Below are positions 23,142 to 35,170 of a stretch of 64,000 nucleotides of DNA, piece by piece. Made by a program: the position numbers and the translations under genes. Origin of the DNA: Xylogone sp. PMI_703. Lineage: Eukaryota > Ascomycota > Leotiomycetes. How positions within the stretch are numbered: position 1 is the stretch's first letter; every line of letters begins with the position of its first letter. The stretch is taken from the NCBI GenBank assembly GCA_021399445.1, contig JAJTUQ010000002.1, forward strand, positions 7,254,001 through 7,318,000, read 5' to 3'. Below the pieces are notes generated by a model that worked only from the letters and a program-made list of their open reading frames with translations, was not told the origin of the DNA and searched no databases.

Positions 23142-24565
23142 ATGACTGCGACTTCTCCTGTCTCGATTTTGGACTTGTTGTTTCGCTTTATCGGTCGGAA
23201 TTCCAAGCGGCGTCAAAATGATGTGCGTTCATCCATAATTCTACCCAAGACTTAGCTAACCCATCGAAGGCTCCCACAAAGCTGGAGATCGAGATTGGGA
23301 GACCCCCCACCGATGCACCACAGCGACATCTATCGGCCGTCCGTGCAGAGTACCAGCCAGAGAGCGAGCACAACAAGATCTCCCTCGATTTCACGAGTAA
23401 GCTTGACCTTGATGGGGACACCAGGTCAAGAATTAGTGCCGGAGAACAGAAGAAGATCACACTATGTTGGAGACGGCAAGGGCGAGGTCCTGACACGAGC
23501 CCGAACGGCGGTCCCTATTCTTACGAGATGGAGTTTTTGATTGTTTCAGATCTGAGCGTTGATGTGCTTCTGGGAAGATTCAAGCAGCCAAGTGGGATGG
23601 ATAGCTGCGACCCATTTCACGAACCACAAGAGGTGGGAACGTCAAGATGGTGGCTCAGAAAAGCGAGGAAATCCCTCTTGTGGTCATCTGATAAGCAAAA
23701 CCAAAGACACGAACACGGTAGGTCTTCGTGTCCGCCGGCTCAGGCGCTCCAGTCGCCGTCGTTGCAGGTTGCAGCTGCAGAAAGCAATAACGAGCAAACA
23801 AGTGAAGGGCTGCGAAATTGGGTGAAAATTAATCCACCCATTTGTGGTGATAATAATGAAGAAAATAGTGGGCCAGCAAGATTAGACGCGGAGGACGAAG
23901 AATCTCGAGCAAGCGAGCAATTAGATGACCACGATAGATCCGTGTCTCGAGGAGCAGGAGCTGATAATCATGGAATTGTAATTGGAGGAAGTGCAGAGTC
24001 AGCTGATATCCGTAACTCTGCTGTTATAAACCATGTACCTCCAGAATCCGCTGAGCCCTCAATTCAACACGTACTTACCATCAGTCCTCGAGATTCAACG
24101 GACTCGCAACTATCCTCCTTTAGATCGGAGGACCAAGCACAAAGTAGTACAAGTCTCAATACTACAGTACGGCCGAAATTATCAAACGAAAGTCTCAGAT
24201 TCGATCAGTTTTCCGGTGCTCACTATTTTACGCACCATGATACGTTAAACGGAGGAGTTGGGGAGGGGCCAGTCGTACTCCCACAAGACTTAGAACCAGA
24301 GCGTTCTACTCCACGTCCGAAAGACCAGCAGGAAATTGGGAGTGAGATAACAGTATCACAAAAGCAGGACTCGTATATCCACAAACGTGGTTATCCAGAT
24401 GACCCGGGAGGTTATAAACTAATAATAAAAGACAGCCCTCGGGCTCCGAGCAAAGAACGAGAAGCAGATGAATATTGGACCTGGGATCCGGAAAAAAAAA
24501 GGCATTACCATTTAAACCCAGATCAGACCCGCGATTATTACTATTCCGATTCAGATGAACAATAA
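23142..24565 (+). CDS. Retropepsin-fold-like protein, catalytic motif not seen
   Basis: Predicted 458-aa protein, exons 23142-23222 and 23270-24565. The 47-nt intron (gtgcgt, branch GCTAAC, ATCGAAG) restores an open frame. Residues about 28-135 resemble the second half of a retroviral-type aspartic protease: a strand and flap-like PYSYEMEFLIV followed by VDVLLGRF, which corresponds to the ILG-type motif. The preceding segment ISLDFTSKLDLDGDTRSRIS lies where fungal relatives have similar sequence, but no DTG or DSG is found, so protease activity is doubtful. A long low-complexity polar region follows. The C-terminus EYWTWDPEKKRHYHLNPDQT with a tyrosine- and acid-rich end resembles a motif shared by uncharacterised fungal proteins. 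No reverse transcriptase or integrase is adjacent. Confidence 0.6.
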
Positions 24566-27500
24566 TCGTGAGCCTTGATACAGACTGATGCTGTGGTGCT
24601 TGTCTTTCCAAGCTATGGTTTCTTTGCAGTATTTCTGGTGCCTTTGGAACTGCAGCATGACTTGTTCGATACGGGCTATAAGGAAGCAGTTTCCTGATCG
24701 CCAAGTATTCGTTGAAGAAGACCGTACCCTTAGAGAATAACCAAAATCTTGGAATAGGAATTCCTACTTAAAGCTGAAAGTCCAAGAACACCTCGGATGT
24801 TTTACTCCGGCTTGTAAGATTGGCAGGGCTGAAGTTAAAACATAAATTCTGCATTCATTCAAATTAGGTGGTGTTGGAGGTTATAGTTCCATCTAGGCTT
24901 TGTTCGTTCATTTTGAAACGGCGTTTTGGGGTATAAGCCGGAATTTAGTTTCAATATGACTATATTCAAGGCGTTTGAGTTTGGGAGTTTGCATATAGCC
25001 GTCAAATGCAATTTCATTATTTTGATTGTAAACGCAAGGCTTTGTCACAGTGATGACAGATGATCTGACATGTATGTCTTCCGGTCGTGCTAGGAGGTTA
25101 GCGCACAGGGCCTATCATTCCTAAATCCCTTTAGGTTGATGATAGTAGATTTCTAGTCTACTAGTAAGTTAGCTAGATTGGATGGCGATCTTGATAGTAT
25201 TAAGTAGAGTAGGCATAAGTAACGTAATGGACAAGAGAGATGAGGATATTTGGTGAGAGCTTTTAATTAGAATCAATCTATTCAACATTAGATGTATATA
25301 TCTACTCTAGAGTGCGATAACCATCGAAATAACTGGGCCCACGAAGATTAAGAGTACTGGTATCACTCGTATAATTGTTTTACTTGCATGTATTAGCAGT
25401 AGAATATTATTTAATATTAACAAGAAAGTGGTTAGATCAAATTACACGGACCGACTCCCTCCGTAGCAAATGATTTCACGTCTGTAGTATATCTGTACTA
25501 TTAACAAGATCGGTGAAACAGAGATACTTCTGGCCAGATTCACAATACCATCACAGATATCCAGAACGATGCTTCGTCTTTAGATTTGCACTTGACGATA
25601 ATCGCAATAATTGTTGCCTAGCCTCGAAGGTAGTAAACACCCGGGCTGCCTAGCCACTATACTGAGAACAATACGCCACACAGGAGTTGTGCGGCTGCAG
25701 AAACTGTAAACCTTCGATCCCAAAGGATAGCTCTGCTCTAGTCTAGTATAGATTTGGCATGAGCGCTACTTCTTCTAACCCCGAACTTATTGCACTAGAA
25801 TTGTGCCGTAGATTGTATAGATTACTGCATGTATCAGTTGCTACGATAATAGAATCATCGTCACCTCATGAAAAAGTTAGATTGTAATCAAGACTATCAA
25901 GATCAGATGGCCTTGGTTTAGACGTTGACCCAGTATGATTGCTAAACGTTTAACATCTTTGAAAACCTTAACAGTTGGATGGCGAGGAGAACAGCTCAGG
26001 AATCTGTATTCAAAAGCTTCAGCACTCTTTGCACTAACAGTCTAACGCCATTCAATACACAGTGAAGATTTTAGAACACACCTCCCTTTCCCTCTTTACT
26101 CCAAGATTTGCATGGTGCCTTCTTCTAAACATCTGTTCGACTTTCTTACTATCAATCGGGATTCCATATATGCATGTGACACATGGACCGTAAAATATTT
26201 ACTGCATACTCCAACATCACATGCTTCAGTTTAGAAATATCAAGTCCCACTATGAAAGGGCATTTAATTCAATTACTCGCTGATACAATTCTCGTTGCAA
26301 ATTGCACATATTTGCACCATGGAACAGTGAATCCAACCCAGTCATTTATTCATCCATTAACCAAACCTATGCTCCGACACTCACTGTTGTGAGGGTGCGG
26401 CACAACTGGCTTCATTATATACAGATTTGAAGGTCAACCGATTAATGATGTGTAATTAGGGTTAGATAAAGGGAGGAAACCCAATAACGGACATGGTATT
26501 AGAGAAGCATCGTTAAGTCACAGACACAATAACCAGACCTGGAGCTGAAACCAAACATGTTCAAATGGGGTGAAGTCACAATTGAAAAACTTATAGAATG
26601 CTATAGCGGCCATAGTGCTGAACCACGCTATAATTGTAGCGTATTGCAGGGCACGTATAGCCTAGGAATCGCTTAGTTATAGGGCATTTACAGCGTATAG
26701 CTATTTACGAAAAGGTGGCATTTTTAGCGTGGGACATTTTCTTTTTGAATATGAAAATGAAAATGCACCTATCTAGTGTCTTGATACGTGTTGCGCAACA
26801 CTGGTGGTGTCGCACAACATGTTGACGAGCTAGAAATATGTAGTGACGAGATACAGTAAAAGGAAATCTATTTTTGGGCCTTAGCTAAAGGCACCAGTAC
26901 TTTATCTACGGGCACCGCGGCATCTCCGGCTGTATTGGATGAGGCATTTCTTATAACCTCCACCGAGTCTTGTGCTACCGGATTGCGTTTGTTGGGATTC
27001 TTAACTTGGCATTATTGGCGGGGTAAAAGCTCAAACCCAGGAAAACGGTCGACATCTGATAATGCTCGACTGTATTATCAATGTCTCACTCAGCGCCGCG
27101 GAGTTCATTAAAACTTGTGAACATGTTTCAGACTCACATTGTTTTTTCAGATACGAATGAAGCTACCACGCGTTGCTTCTGTTGGAGGTACGGTGGGGTG
27201 GGGATGAGGAATTTCCCCATTGGCTTGGTGGGTTCTTGGTGCCCGAGGTACTCACATATTGACGTTCATATTTAACTGGATCGCTTGCAGAATGTGATTA
27301 CTCCGTATATGATTCATAATCCTCTTCATTCGGGATATCCGTAGCGTTACGTGTGTAATGATTCATCATTGGCTTCATTGCGCTGGGTGGCATTGATCTT
27401 GCTTCTACTCCGGAGACTTGCTGTAGTACTGTCTGTGACACAGTCGTTTGCAGCGAGTCTATCGACGCTAACGTTTAATTCTCCCGTTGGATTCCTCATT

Positions 27501-28519
27501 GCGGACCCTCTTTGATGCAACTAGTCATTCGATTGTGGAATTCAATGATGCTACATCAATCAGTTAAGGGACGTTGACCACATGCAAAACTAGGCTACAG
27601 TGTTGATTGCTGATATGCTCCGTTATGATGTCTCGCACACCCAAACGCTCGAACCGTGAACAGTCGAACATATGAATACATGAACATACAAGCATAGAGA
27701 TACAAAATAGAGATAATGGATGTTAGGGGAACACTATGATGGTTGTAAAGTTGTGGCACGAGCTGGTTTGGACATTTTTTTCTTTTTTTATTTTTTTTGC
27801 TGTTTTTTTGATAGTAAAGACTCAGCAGGCAGCTATTCTGACGGCAGCCTATTGACACATGATGTGTAGAGTAAATTAAAATAAGAGACAATAATAAAAA
27901 CAACTTAGAAAGCAAACCGTGCACTCTAGGCGGTAGAACTTCGTGGTGACGTGAGTCACTCCACGCATTAATCGTGTCAGCAACACCCAAACTCCTCCAG
28001 CGCCTCCAATGCCCAAAATGGGAGGAAAACAAAAACAAACGAATCCCATGAAAACCCCCATCCATTTTGAAACCAGATACGCCGCCACTGACTAACAAAG
28101 AGGTATGGCGTGGGCAAACGAGCATGCAGTCTTGTTAAGTTGAAGAGAACAGCACGAAATCAATGACACCAAAACGATTTGTTCCAGCTACTCCTCCAGA
28201 TATGTAGCTCCGAGAAAAAGCCCCAACCCACGTTATGTAAATTTTTTCGTAAGGATCGTGAAAATGAAACGGGCTCGAAGTGAGGTGGCGAACTATGTGC
28301 TGGTCTATGTGCGGAAACAATAAGCATGACATGCTCCTTTCTACCTGTACGATTAACTAATAATCATCCATGCCCTAGGAAATGCAAGGAATCAAGCAGT
28401 GGCAATGCCTAAACGATAGACGAGGACCGGGCCCTGCCGCCGGGTTAGTGTTTCCACTACTTTAGATCGGCCCACTTTCTTATCCTACCTCTCTGCGACT
28501 TTTGTGCCTCCTTCTACCA
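24566..28519. other. Gene-poor stretch, nothing recognised
   Basis: Nearly 4 kb without a supported gene. Frames at 27595-28125 and 27876-28088 (minus) overlap one another and are low-complexity. Around 26590-26740 short TAGCG/GCGTATAG-type motifs recur, perhaps a worn repeat. The region separates the two retropepsin-fold genes, which face toward it with their 3' ends. Confidence 0.5.
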
Positions 28520-29443
28520 TTAACATCTTCCCTTCGAGCTGGATTCGGACGACGTGGTGTCCCAGCTTGTTACAGTGTATACGTCGCTTCGCCCATCAAA
28601 TACCGAATCTTCCGTGTATTGTGTTGAAAATGTCTGCGTGCGCGAAGCGGAGGAGAATGACGTGACTGATCGTGATTGCGTGCTTCCCGAGGCCGGTTGG
28701 TTTTCACTGAGGGACAGGACTGACGCTCGATCAGCCGCCATGTTCATGGCATGTTGTTTCTCTCGATTTGGATCTGGTTCTACGTCATCCAAGTTAATAT
28801 AAACCCGAAATGGAACAGGCAGAAAGTGGCTCATACTCTTCTTTTTGTCTCTAATCAGTACAGCGACCGTCCCCCGACAGGATACCCCAGGACCGGATCC
28901 ATCAAGTAGATCTATTAGCGACACCCCGTGGTCTTTCTTATACTGCTTGATGAAGTTAAATCCCAAAATGATACCGAAACCCTGGCCAGAGTCAACTATT
29001 CTCAATTGTGGACGTTGGTCGAAGCCGATCTCTGGAAGAATTAATCGTGGTTTAATATAGTGGGTTGGGTGTATTGGTTGGCCGCCGGACAGAGGACTGC
29101 TGTATTCGTGGGCATGCCCGGGTGGAAGAGGAATCCCGGGTAGGTTGAGGGGTTCTAAACCATGAACTACTTCAGCCGATACGAGATTGGCGTCGGATTG
29201 TGTATCAAACAGGACCAGCACCGGCTTCCGGTGGCCGTTTGCACCCTCGATCGTACCCCATCTTGCATATGGGTTTAAACTCGCACTCTCACTATCGGAA
29301 GTGTAGTCGCTCGCCTGGTCAACAACGTCCACGGACGAGCCACGATCAAAGTGGATTACTCGAGAAAGGAACTTCCACGGCTGCCACTTCTTGCCGGGTT
29401 TCTCGAGACTTTGAGGGGTCTGAGGATGAATCGAACTCCCCAT
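28520..29443 (-). CDS. Retropepsin-fold-like protein with DTQS active-site variant
   Basis: Single-exon frame of 307 aa from the first in-frame ATG at 29443; the frame is open upstream to 29824 but has no ATG there. KPVLVLFDTQSDANLVSAEV fits the first catalytic strand of a retroviral-type aspartic protease, with Asp80 in DTQS where active enzymes have DTG or DSG. FGIILGFNFIKQYK fits the ILG motif near the end of the fold. Between them are GLEPLNLPGIPLPPG and PRLILPEIGF. The C-terminal 90 residues are serine/threonine-rich and probably disordered. The Gly to Gln change next to the catalytic Asp argues against normal peptidase activity. No other retroelement genes are near, so this looks like a domesticated or stand-alone family. 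A role is not known. Confidence 0.65.
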   Translation of the reverse strand: MGSSIHPQTPQSLEKPGKKWQPWKFLSRVIHFDRGSSVDVVDQASDYTSDSESASLNPYARWGTIEGANGHRKPVLVLFDTQSDANLVSAEVVHGLEPLNLPGIPLPPGHAHEYSSPLSGGQPIHPTHYIKPRLILPEIGFDQRPQLRIVDSGQGFGIILGFNFIKQYKKDHGVSLIDLLDGSGPGVSCRGTVAVLIRDKKKSMSHFLPVPFRVYINLDDVEPDPNREKQHAMNMAADRASVLSLSENQPASGSTQSRSVTSFSSASRTQTFSTQYTEDSVFDGRSDVYTVTSWDTTSSESSSKGRC

Positions 29444-31134
29444 GATGTCCCCAGGCGGGGCCCCCAGGTGGGCCAACAATATCAAACTTGATGATTGATT
29501 GGTACTAGCTGGGGGTGTCGCAATAGTAGTTAGAAGCAGAAAATCAACAGCTTCAGGAGTTTGTAGGGATTGTGATGCGTAGTTTAAGGTAGTACTGGAC
29601 GGCTCTCTGATGTCGATAAGGCGTGTTTCCGATCGTCTGTGTCCCGAAGGAAAGCGTGAACCAATTTGAGGATTGGGCACACGCGGGGCGGGTTTCGGAC
29701 GTAGCAACAAACGAAAAATATAAGATACGACGAGCAGCCTAACGCAGGAAAGTATCTCTCGATATCCCCCTATATGAGTACGACAAGAAGATTGTGGGAT
29801 AAAAGCGTGGATAGCCGTCGTCAATGAGGTTTAATTAAAAGAGTGGAGAGCGGTGGCCGATGAAGGATCGAGTGACGCTTCACCAGCTGTGTAACCTTCT
29901 GTACAGAATTCGCTTACGCAGTAATCATGCCTTACTGTAGTCCTTCGGGGTACCGCGACGGGACATGACAGGACCTCCATTGTTACTGCATGCTACTAAG
30001 TGCTATGGTGCTAACTGAGCTCGCTGAGGCAGAGGCGTGGTGGTGAGGATCTCCATTCTTTCCCAAGCTCGAGTCCAAGCTACCGTGCCTACTACTGCAA
30101 ACTTAGAGCCCCCCGGCTCCCAGTCAGCACTTTCTTCACGACTGCCCCTTATTTGCCGTGTAAATTACATCATACAATGGCACACAACCCCTCTGCAAGG
30201 AAGTGCCGTCCAAGGAGCCTCATCGGGTCCTGAGGAGCTTCGACAGCTACTTAATTGCAGAAGGTCCCGAACTGGTGGAAAATTTCATCCTCTCCGGGCT
30301 CGCTTATGATAGGCAATCAAGACAATGTGATTGCTCACAGTTGAGGATACTATTAACGAACATACTACAGTAATGAAATCAATCTCCCGTACAGAGCAGG
30401 CTTCATGTACAGGACTTATGCCTATATTGCTACATTACAACATTCATTCATGCTTGAGAGGGGGTACAGATGTTATTCTAAACGAATTAGCATAATCAAA
30501 GGGCTGAGTACGGAAGTACTTGAATTTATATCTGCTTGCATCTCCGGCATATGATTCTGGGGTTCTCGCTTAGTAAAGCTGTAGATTTCACCGTCATCGC
30601 ACATCCTTCCACAGTGTTCTGAAACCACGTGACGGTGGTAATTAATGTCATGTGATATATGCTCCATTCTTTCTCCCGTTGAACTATAACTCGTTACTAA
30701 TCGAAGATAGATCCATCCACTCGGAGCTAGACCTTGTAACCGTGCCAATGTTTCCACTACTCATACATTGCTTTCATCATGTGACTATCTGGTTGGCGTG
30801 TTGATACTAAGGTACCTCCGTACTTATAGTTACAAAGGGAACAGGGCAACAATTAATACAGTAAACGGCAGACCGATTCTGCGCCTCATTCTCCCGCAGG
30901 CGGAGTAATGCAAGAGCAGTTCCGGACTGCGAGTACCAGTACTGCACGTTGCATTTGGACGAGGCTGTGAACAACTCAACCCTCTCCAGCCCTTGTTCGA
31001 GCCTCATTTCGCTGTAATTTAATTCAAGCCTTCTCCCGTCCTAATGATGTCTTGAATATTTGAAATCGACGAAATGATTGTATAATTATATTGTGATAAG
31101 ATAAGTAAGCTCGTAATTCACTTGTGCTTTGAAA
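29444..31134. other. Intergenic between divergent genes
   Basis: 1.7 kb between the 5' ends of the DTQS protein and the DUF6594 gene. Short frames at 30037-30309, 30473-30757 and 30807-31007 have no recognised motif. Presumed to hold two promoters. Confidence 0.45.
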
Positions 31135-32252
31135 ATGACCGGATATGTGGATCTAGCAAACTTTATGACAGAAAAGCACCATCCTATCCTGAGGAAATAC
31201 CAGCAACTTGCAGTGCGTGATTTATTATTCCTGCAGGCCGAACTAAGTCAGCTAGAGCGCCAGTATAAACAAGCAGTGAAAAATGATATGGCTCAAGAGG
31301 ACGAGAGGCAGATTCATCACCGCCATTGGGTCCATTGCAAGAGTTCACCCAAAAGGCAATGTACGGGAGAGCAACTCCCTGTTGCTATGGAAATTCGCTC
31401 TAAGTTAAGAGAGTACTGTATTTCATCCATCTCGTCGTTTGTCTGTGATTGAAATAAGCAAAATCTAATGACAACTCTAGATGATGCCATCTCTAGCTAT
31501 TCCAAAATTGCTTCTCTCCCTGAACCCAAAGAGTCTGAACGCAGCCGGCTTTACGAGTGGCTTTATGACCCTGACTCAGGAGCCTGCTGCCGATTCCTCG
31601 GTCTAGATCTAGGAACACATGAGCAGCCATCCGCCTACGACGCAATGCACCAGAACGACTTGGCGATTCTTTCTAATAATCACGGTGAAGATGATCTTTT
31701 CACAAAGTTCGTCCAGGGTCCTGCTCTCAGGTGGTTTCATATACTCTGGAGATCCAAAGCAGTAAGCACTTGTGTTTCATGACATTTACTATCCTTTTCA
31801 ATCATAAACTTCCGTAAAGCTTTTTTGTGCTGCGCTTGCTTAACACCACACTGTGGATATAAAGACTCCTCTTCCAATCGATGCGGAACGCCCTCCCACA
31901 GGGGAGAATCAAAGTAATTTGTATCACTACAACAACAAACGTATTGAAGCGGTCACTAATATTCTTGGTACCCTTCTTTCGTGCGTGGCACCGTTGGCAT
32001 CGATAGTCGTTTTGTCGTTTATTGGTAACCCGAATGTGAAACTTGGACTTGTGTGCTTGTTCACGCTGTTGTTCAGCCTTTGTCTTGCCCTTGCAACTAA
32101 AGCGCGGAGAATTGAGATCTTTGCCGCAACTGCTGCGTACGTTTACTTTTCATTTTGATCAGATTGTATTAATTGGGTTTCTTATTAACGCCTGATGCAG
32201 GTTTGGAAGCGTTCAGGTGGTATTCCTTGGAACATCTAATGGTTCGATATAA
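31135..32252 (+). CDS. DUF6594 membrane protein
   Basis: Fungal DUF6594-family protein of unknown function, 295 aa, exons 31135-31417, 31481-31761, 31865-32136 and 32201-32252. Phases agree at all three introns. The N-terminal half is cytosolic and helical: LRKYQQLAVRDLLFLQAELS, LERQYKQAVKND and IRSKLREYYDAISSYSKIAS, the last spanning intron 1. The C-terminal part has IEAVTNILGTLLSCVAPLAS, two or three hydrophobic segments (IVVLSFIG, GLVCLFTLLFSLCLAL) and the family's signature ARRIEIFAATAA, completed across intron 3 by FGSVQVVFLG. The short last exon ends soon after this, as is usual in the family. Members are widespread in Pezizomycotina, often in accessory regions near HET or ankyrin genes. 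Confidence 0.82.
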
Positions 32253-33892
32253 TTGATATATATAATATTATTTAATTCATGATAGAATTTTTGTACAGTA
32301 TCAACGTAGATCTTTTTTGTATATGTGTAGGTTAGCAGCATTCGAGACCGACTTGAAAACAATAAATAAAGCCACCTAGGGCCTTTTATTCATAAATAGA
32401 TATAATACCACCAAACTCTACAGTAATTCTTTCTCGTGCTAGTTCCGTTTTAGTCTTCTGGAGTGAGCAGCGGCCGCTTTAACCTGAGCTGAGGGTGAGT
32501 GTGAGGGTTCCAATAGAGTTTATTCAACTTTGAGGAGTCTAAAGTACAAGAAGAGTAAACTACAGAAGAAAGAGAAGAAAGCTACACTCTGGTTCCTTGG
32601 GTTCCTTAATAGGCGTTCACTGCTCTTAGTGAGTATTGTTACCGTGGCGATAATGAAGGCAACTATGTCTGTTGGAGCTTGGTCCAACAGACGTAGTTGT
32701 GCGTTGCATAAATCGAGAGGCTTAAGCGTCGAGACTAGAATCGGGGCCAACCCGTCACAGTGAGCAAGCCTGAGCTAGCTGGCTACAATAATATGGGTCC
32801 GATTTTGGCACCCCCTGGTTATATCTCCTTAGCCTCGTTTTAAAGGACACCCATTATGCTCCCCTTACAAGGGTTCCTACCAGAGTCGGTTTTTGAATTC
32901 TCAATAGGATTATTATAATAGCAAACAGTAAACTAGCTGAATTGATTGGAAGACACAAGCTAAGAGGTTGGGCGATAAATGCCTGGCACAGTAATCCGTA
33001 ACCTGTATGGCCTGTGCTTGGGGAGGGTTCAGAAATTAGTAAATTGGTATTTGTCAGAATACGGTCACGTGTTCATATTCCGGCAATGATTTTATTCAAC
33101 ATAAGCCGTAACCCCATTTATGCTCTTGATTTTGTTGTAATCCGTTGTTCAAATCTCTACTATAGATTGTACTGTAACATAAACTTAGGATAGTCAATTC
33201 AATTCAATCTTTGAGTTCCCGCATATGTGGTATATTGGACCCATGTTTCGACAGTATTTTAGTAAACTAAAGAATTAATTTAATTTCAAAATTTAAAAAA
33301 TTAGTATTAGGCTATGCTAAACTAAATTAATTAGTCTAATACTACAGTAAAATCATATAATTTGGGGCTAATCACATGACTTCAACGTGAAAGCTACGTG
33401 ACAAATTTTAGGGTACACTTAAATGCACACAGCGTTTACCTAGTGTATGGGCTGGCCCATTTGCGAAGCGAGTATATTGGCGTATGGGCTAGAACATATA
33501 TAATATGCTTTGAATAAATTTAAATAAATTTATGGTATTTTTTGATATACTTTAATATTTAATTGAATATTTAGGATTTTGTAAGAATTCTGGAATATTC
33601 CTGGATTTTCAAGCATTGTTATAGGCCGGTCTCTAGGGCTAAGGCTTGTTTACAGGTATCAAATCTTAGTTAAAGAGGAAGCACATCAAACCTATTTGTG
33701 AGCCTAAAGAGGAAGACGGAAAGGAAGCACTTAGTGAAGAAAAAACGAACTTCATGTTTTAAAGGTCTCAATTGCTGCTTCAAAATCCCAGCCTTATAAG
33801 AATCGCCGGTGCATCGTTACTTAGTCAAATTCATATACCTCAATCTGTAATTTTCAGTAGCATCCACTCTTCAATTCCCAACAGCACAATCA
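32253..33892. other. AT-rich intergenic with repeat remnants
   Basis: Contains the second MITE-like remnant (32331-32462). From about 33200 to 33600 the sequence is extremely AT-rich with many AATTAATT-type short palindromes. Frames at 32520-32763 overlap on both strands and are not convincing. Confidence 0.5.
32331..32462. repeat. Degenerate MITE-like remnant, copy B
   Basis: 32331-32402 matches 20329-20405 directly, sharing the AATAAATAAAGCC / GGGCCTTTTATT arms. 32403-32455 matches 20213-20267 as its reverse complement. See copy A. Confidence 0.55.
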
Positions 33893-34598
33893 CTACATTG
33901 TCCACAATGCACCACCGTGTTCATCGAATCCACTAGCATTCCGGTCAAATACTGGTGTACTGTTGATAACCAATGAAAAGGGAGGTGGACTCCAAGCGAT
34001 ACTATTCATCTCGAAGGAATTGTCAAAGATCATGTCTGCCTGATCGAGTGCTTCAAAACCGACGACCCTACGAGGTTGACTTGCATCCCCTGGCCCAGAA
34101 ACAACATCTCTCGTATTTTCTGTATGAACAATGCCATCGGAGTCGTTGGGAAACAACAGGAGAGAATCATTGGACGTTTCATACCCCACAATCCCAGCTT
34201 CAAATGGTAAGTTGGGTGCTTGGGTCTTATCAGAGGTGACAGTCGGAGTGTTAATGTTCTGAGGTTCTTGGGCTATATCCGTAAGTAACCAGTAGCAGAA
34301 GGGGCGGGAAGGTTATACATCGTGTTGAGTGCTTTTTTCTCATATGCTCCTTCATCTTGTCCGACCTTCCTGTAGCATAACCGCAATTTCTGAATATGCA
34401 TTCCTCCTTCGGGCCATGGATAGACTTCTTGTGGCGAGCCAAATCAGATGGCCTGGAAAAAGTAGACGAACAACCAAAGATATTGCAACGGCAACGGAGA
34501 TTGGATGAAGGCAAAAGATTTGTTTGCCGCCTTGTCGTGACTGGTTCCTTCAAGAGAGCCGGATCAAGGACTTTGGGGGTTCGAATTGTTGCTGCCAT
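33893..34598 (-). CDS. Two-finger C2H2 zinc-finger protein
   Basis: Predicted nuclear DNA-binding protein, 219 aa, exons 34319-34598 and 33893-34272 on the minus strand; a 46-nt intron (gtataa...gatatag) joins them in frame. Finger 1 is CNIFGC...STFSRPSDLARHKKSIH, close to CX4CX12HX4H. Finger 2 is CIFRNCGYATGRSDKMKEH followed by MRKKH, CX4CX12HX4H. This pair, with SRPSDLARH and SDKMKEH in the recognition helices, is common in small fungal C2H2 regulators. The rest is acidic and serine/asparagine-rich without known domains. It is divergent from the large regulator starting at 35171, with 572 nt between the two starts, so the two may be co-regulated. Targets are unknown. Confidence 0.8.
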
Positions 34599-35170
34599 CT
34601 TGACTCGGCTCTAACCTACTATTATTTTGATTCCAGACCCAGGCTTGGAGCCAGCCCGGCTTGCGAGACCCGCATCCTATATTTGTAGCCATTCTACCAA
34701 CTAATTGACAGGGCGCCTTAGAACTCTGATATTAGTCGTTTATGCCTTTCGAGGAGGCGGTATATCTATGTCGGTCCTTGAGACTGCTCGTGGAAAGCTC
34801 CGAAAAGAGGCGGGGCTCGTCATCTACACGGGCTTGTCCAAGCGAAGCTTCTCACCTTCCTGAGGACAGGCATGAGCCTCCTTACAACACTACTGGACCC
34901 GCCCCGAGGCTCTACGTCATTTGAGTACGCCCCATTATACTCACTAACCCAAATAGGTGGACCTGAATTTTGTTGTAATTCACCGCTCCTCACCGCATTC
35001 GGGTAGCGTATTTTCCATAGAAACTTTGATTAACATGGAGAACTATAATATGAATAAAGATAACGGACATGGGAGAAGTTTTAACTCCCTCACTTCTTTC
35101 TCCTCAATGTTGCACCTGCGCGACTACCTTCCTCTACTAGGACTCATCAGATCAATTCTCTCATCCTACC
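34599..35170. other. Divergent promoter region between two regulators
   Basis: 572 nt between the C2H2 gene and the Zn2Cys6-like gene. It includes a minus-strand A-box-like stretch near 34690-34705 but no matching B box, so no tRNA is called. Confidence 0.45.

Noticed and set aside
27595..28125. 176-codon minus-strand frame
   Set aside because: Low-complexity, overlaps another frame and has no motif; typical of chance frames in this spacer.
28520..29824. Full 434-codon frame for the DTQS protein
   Set aside because: The part upstream of 29443 begins with TTG and has no ATG; it reads like leader sequence, so the shorter start is used.
34640..34715. tRNA-like stretch on the minus strand
   Set aside because: An A-box-like TTAGTTGGTAGAATGG is present, but no GGTTCRANTCC-type B box and no acceptor stem pairing is found.
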